Shown: one piece after another, positions 63,957 through 64,000 of the stretch | Numbering within the stretch: position 1 is the stretch's first letter | How the letters are laid out: each line of letters begins with the position of its first letter | Assembly (NCBI RefSeq): GCF_045679555.1 | Contig: NC_092094.1 | Span: 15,576,612-15,640,611 of the forward strand | DNA: 64,000 bases | Reading direction: 5' to 3' | DNA from: Salvelinus alpinus | Taxonomy: Eukaryota; Chordata; Actinopteri; Salmoniformes; Salmonidae | Made by a program: the position numbers and the translations under genes | The notes under the pieces: model-generated | Database searches by the model: none | What the model saw: only the letters and a program-made list of their open reading frames with translations | Told to the model about the DNA's origin: nothing

Positions 63957-64000
63957 GTAGTGCACCCTCATGGCTTCCTAAATGTATTAGTACCCTAATG

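Overview
This window is nuclear DNA of a teleost fish. It is most likely from a salmonid or a close relative, because it is full of tRNA-derived SINEs ending in the HpaI-type tail (CTTGCCTAGTTAAATAAAGG) and of salmonid-style Tc1-like transposons, LINEs and MITEs. Nothing looks bacterial or plasmid-borne: the coding sequence is split into short exons bounded by GT/AG, and most long open frames are repeat artefacts.

Four protein-coding genes can be rebuilt exon by exon. (1) The last two coding exons of kctd15 (+, 510-2411). (2) A complete taf4-family gene, a TFIID subunit (-, 22154 down to 6803), with 15 coding exons in an uninterrupted frame of 995 codons plus stop. (3) A complete lsm14a, an mRNP/P-body protein (+, 22644-34545), with 10 coding exons and 500 codons, plus one candidate 42-nt cassette exon. 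(4) The first 14 coding exons of gpi, glucose-6-phosphate isomerase (+, 47878-63956, running off the right edge), giving 422 codons that include Arg272, Glu357 and His388. kctd15 and taf4 are convergent. taf4 and lsm14a are divergent, with start codons about 490 bp apart. lsm14a and gpi are in tandem.

Region by region: 0.5-3.1 kb is the 3' end of kctd15, with a large minisatellite beside an exon. 3.1-6.8 kb is the kctd15/taf4 tail-to-tail interval, with a TIR element and a 51-bp minisatellite. 6.8-22.2 kb is taf4, whose introns hold Tc1 copies, foldback elements and an 860-bp polypurine tract. 22.2-22.6 kb is a shared promoter. 22.6-37.3 kb is lsm14a with a repeat-poor 2.7-kb 3' UTR; its first intron carries a LINE with a Tc1 element nested inside. 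37.3-47.4 kb is a transposon graveyard with no recognisable gene: solo LTR, L1-like and L2-like LINEs, SINEs, MITEs. 47.4-64 kb is gpi, with a LINE fragment bounded by a perfect 16-bp target duplication just upstream of its start codon, and large TE-filled introns.

The genes do not form a pathway. They are a conserved syntenic block: human KCTD15, LSM14A and GPI lie together on 19q13, while human TAF4/LSM14B and KCTD1/TAF4B are paired on 20q13 and 18q11. I see no convincing new multi-gene system. The most interesting signals are structural: a taf4 copy inside the kctd15-lsm14a-gpi block, an inverted copy of part of the gpi promoter 10 kb upstream, the cassette exon, repeat arrays that abut splice sites, a 5S-rRNA-derived SINE, and perfect hairpins that look like template-switch products.
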